Of a stretch of DNA of 5,679 nucleotides, positions 5,633 to 5,679 are shown piece after piece. Positions within the stretch are counted from its first letter, which is position 1. Each line of letters begins with the position of its first letter. This DNA is from Ignavibacteriales bacterium. GTDB lineage: Bacteria; Bacteroidota; Ignavibacteria; Ignavibacteriales; Ignavibacteriaceae. The notes beneath the pieces are model-generated. The model did no database searches. It was not told the DNA's origin and saw only the letters and a list, made by a program, of their open reading frames with translations. The DNA is taken from contig JAGUXE010000301.1 in assembly GCA_020061995.1 (NCBI GenBank), positions 1 through 5,679 of the forward strand, written 5' to 3'. A program made the translations under genes and the position numbers.

Positions 5633-5679
5633 CCTAAACCTAAGCCTAAACCTAAGCCTAAACCTAAGCCTAAACCTAA
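5633..5679. repeat. Alternating hexamer tandem repeat CCTAAA/CCTAAG
   Basis: Nearly eight hexamers alternate strictly, giving a 12-bp period of almost four copies, and continue past the right edge. On the minus strand one frame reads repeated Leu-Gly and ends FLITS and a TAA stop (5614-5616), 11 bases before the PPDK-like start. It could therefore be the tail of an upstream operon gene, or simply intergenic low-complexity DNA. On the plus strand one frame reads Pro-Lys repeats. The array is likely variable in length. Confidence 0.9.

Noticed and set aside
5633..5679. Eukaryotic telomere-like repeat
   Set aside because: The unit is a strictly alternating hexamer pair, not the plant heptamer CCCTAAA, and it adjoins bacterial genes and integron sites.

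Overview
The window reads as part of a chromosomal (sedentary) integron cassette array, most likely from a gammaproteobacterium or a related proteobacterium; I cannot name the species. The basis is four copies of a GC-rich element of about 90 bp (160-251, 1434-1523, 2190-2280, 3180-3269). Each is bounded by AAC on the left and GTT on the right, with a near-identical imperfect stem, and they punctuate AT-rich genes that all lie on the minus strand. These are attC sites. Their close similarity to one another is typical of a resident array in one lineage rather than a mobile clinical integron. Read on the minus strand, each gene is followed by its attC, so attI and the integrase would lie beyond the right edge.

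Layout from left to right. 1-87 is the N-terminus of a transposase, followed by the presumed insertion sequence end against attC-1. 474-1319 is a TIR-domain protein with a beta-rich, PH-like C-terminus. 1609-2076 is a small protein with a nucleoside 2-deoxyribosyltransferase-like fold. 2281-3141 is a second TIR protein with a different C-terminus. 3298-3451 is a non-coding miniature transposable element with 23-bp inverted ends. 4238-5602 (first in transcription) and 3456-4241 (second) overlap by four bases, ATGA, and form a two-gene operon: a truncated pyruvate-phosphate-dikinase-like protein with a phosphohistidine swivelling domain, and a receiver (REC) domain fused to a CBASS/Cap12-type TIR domain. 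The right edge, from 5633, is a strictly alternating hexamer repeat (CCTAAA/CCTAAG).

The gene content looks like a run of immune-type effectors. Three different TIR lineages and one NDT-like enzyme, all from families that attack NAD+ or nucleosides, occupy four consecutive cassettes. The most unusual unit is the PPDK-like/REC-TIR pair. The swivelling domain carries a candidate phosphohistidine and the REC domain a candidate phospho-acceptor aspartate. An obvious hypothesis is a His-to-Asp relay from a dikinase-like protein to a TIR effector, with no ordinary histidine kinase in view. That is inference; the domain assignments are read from motifs without database searches.
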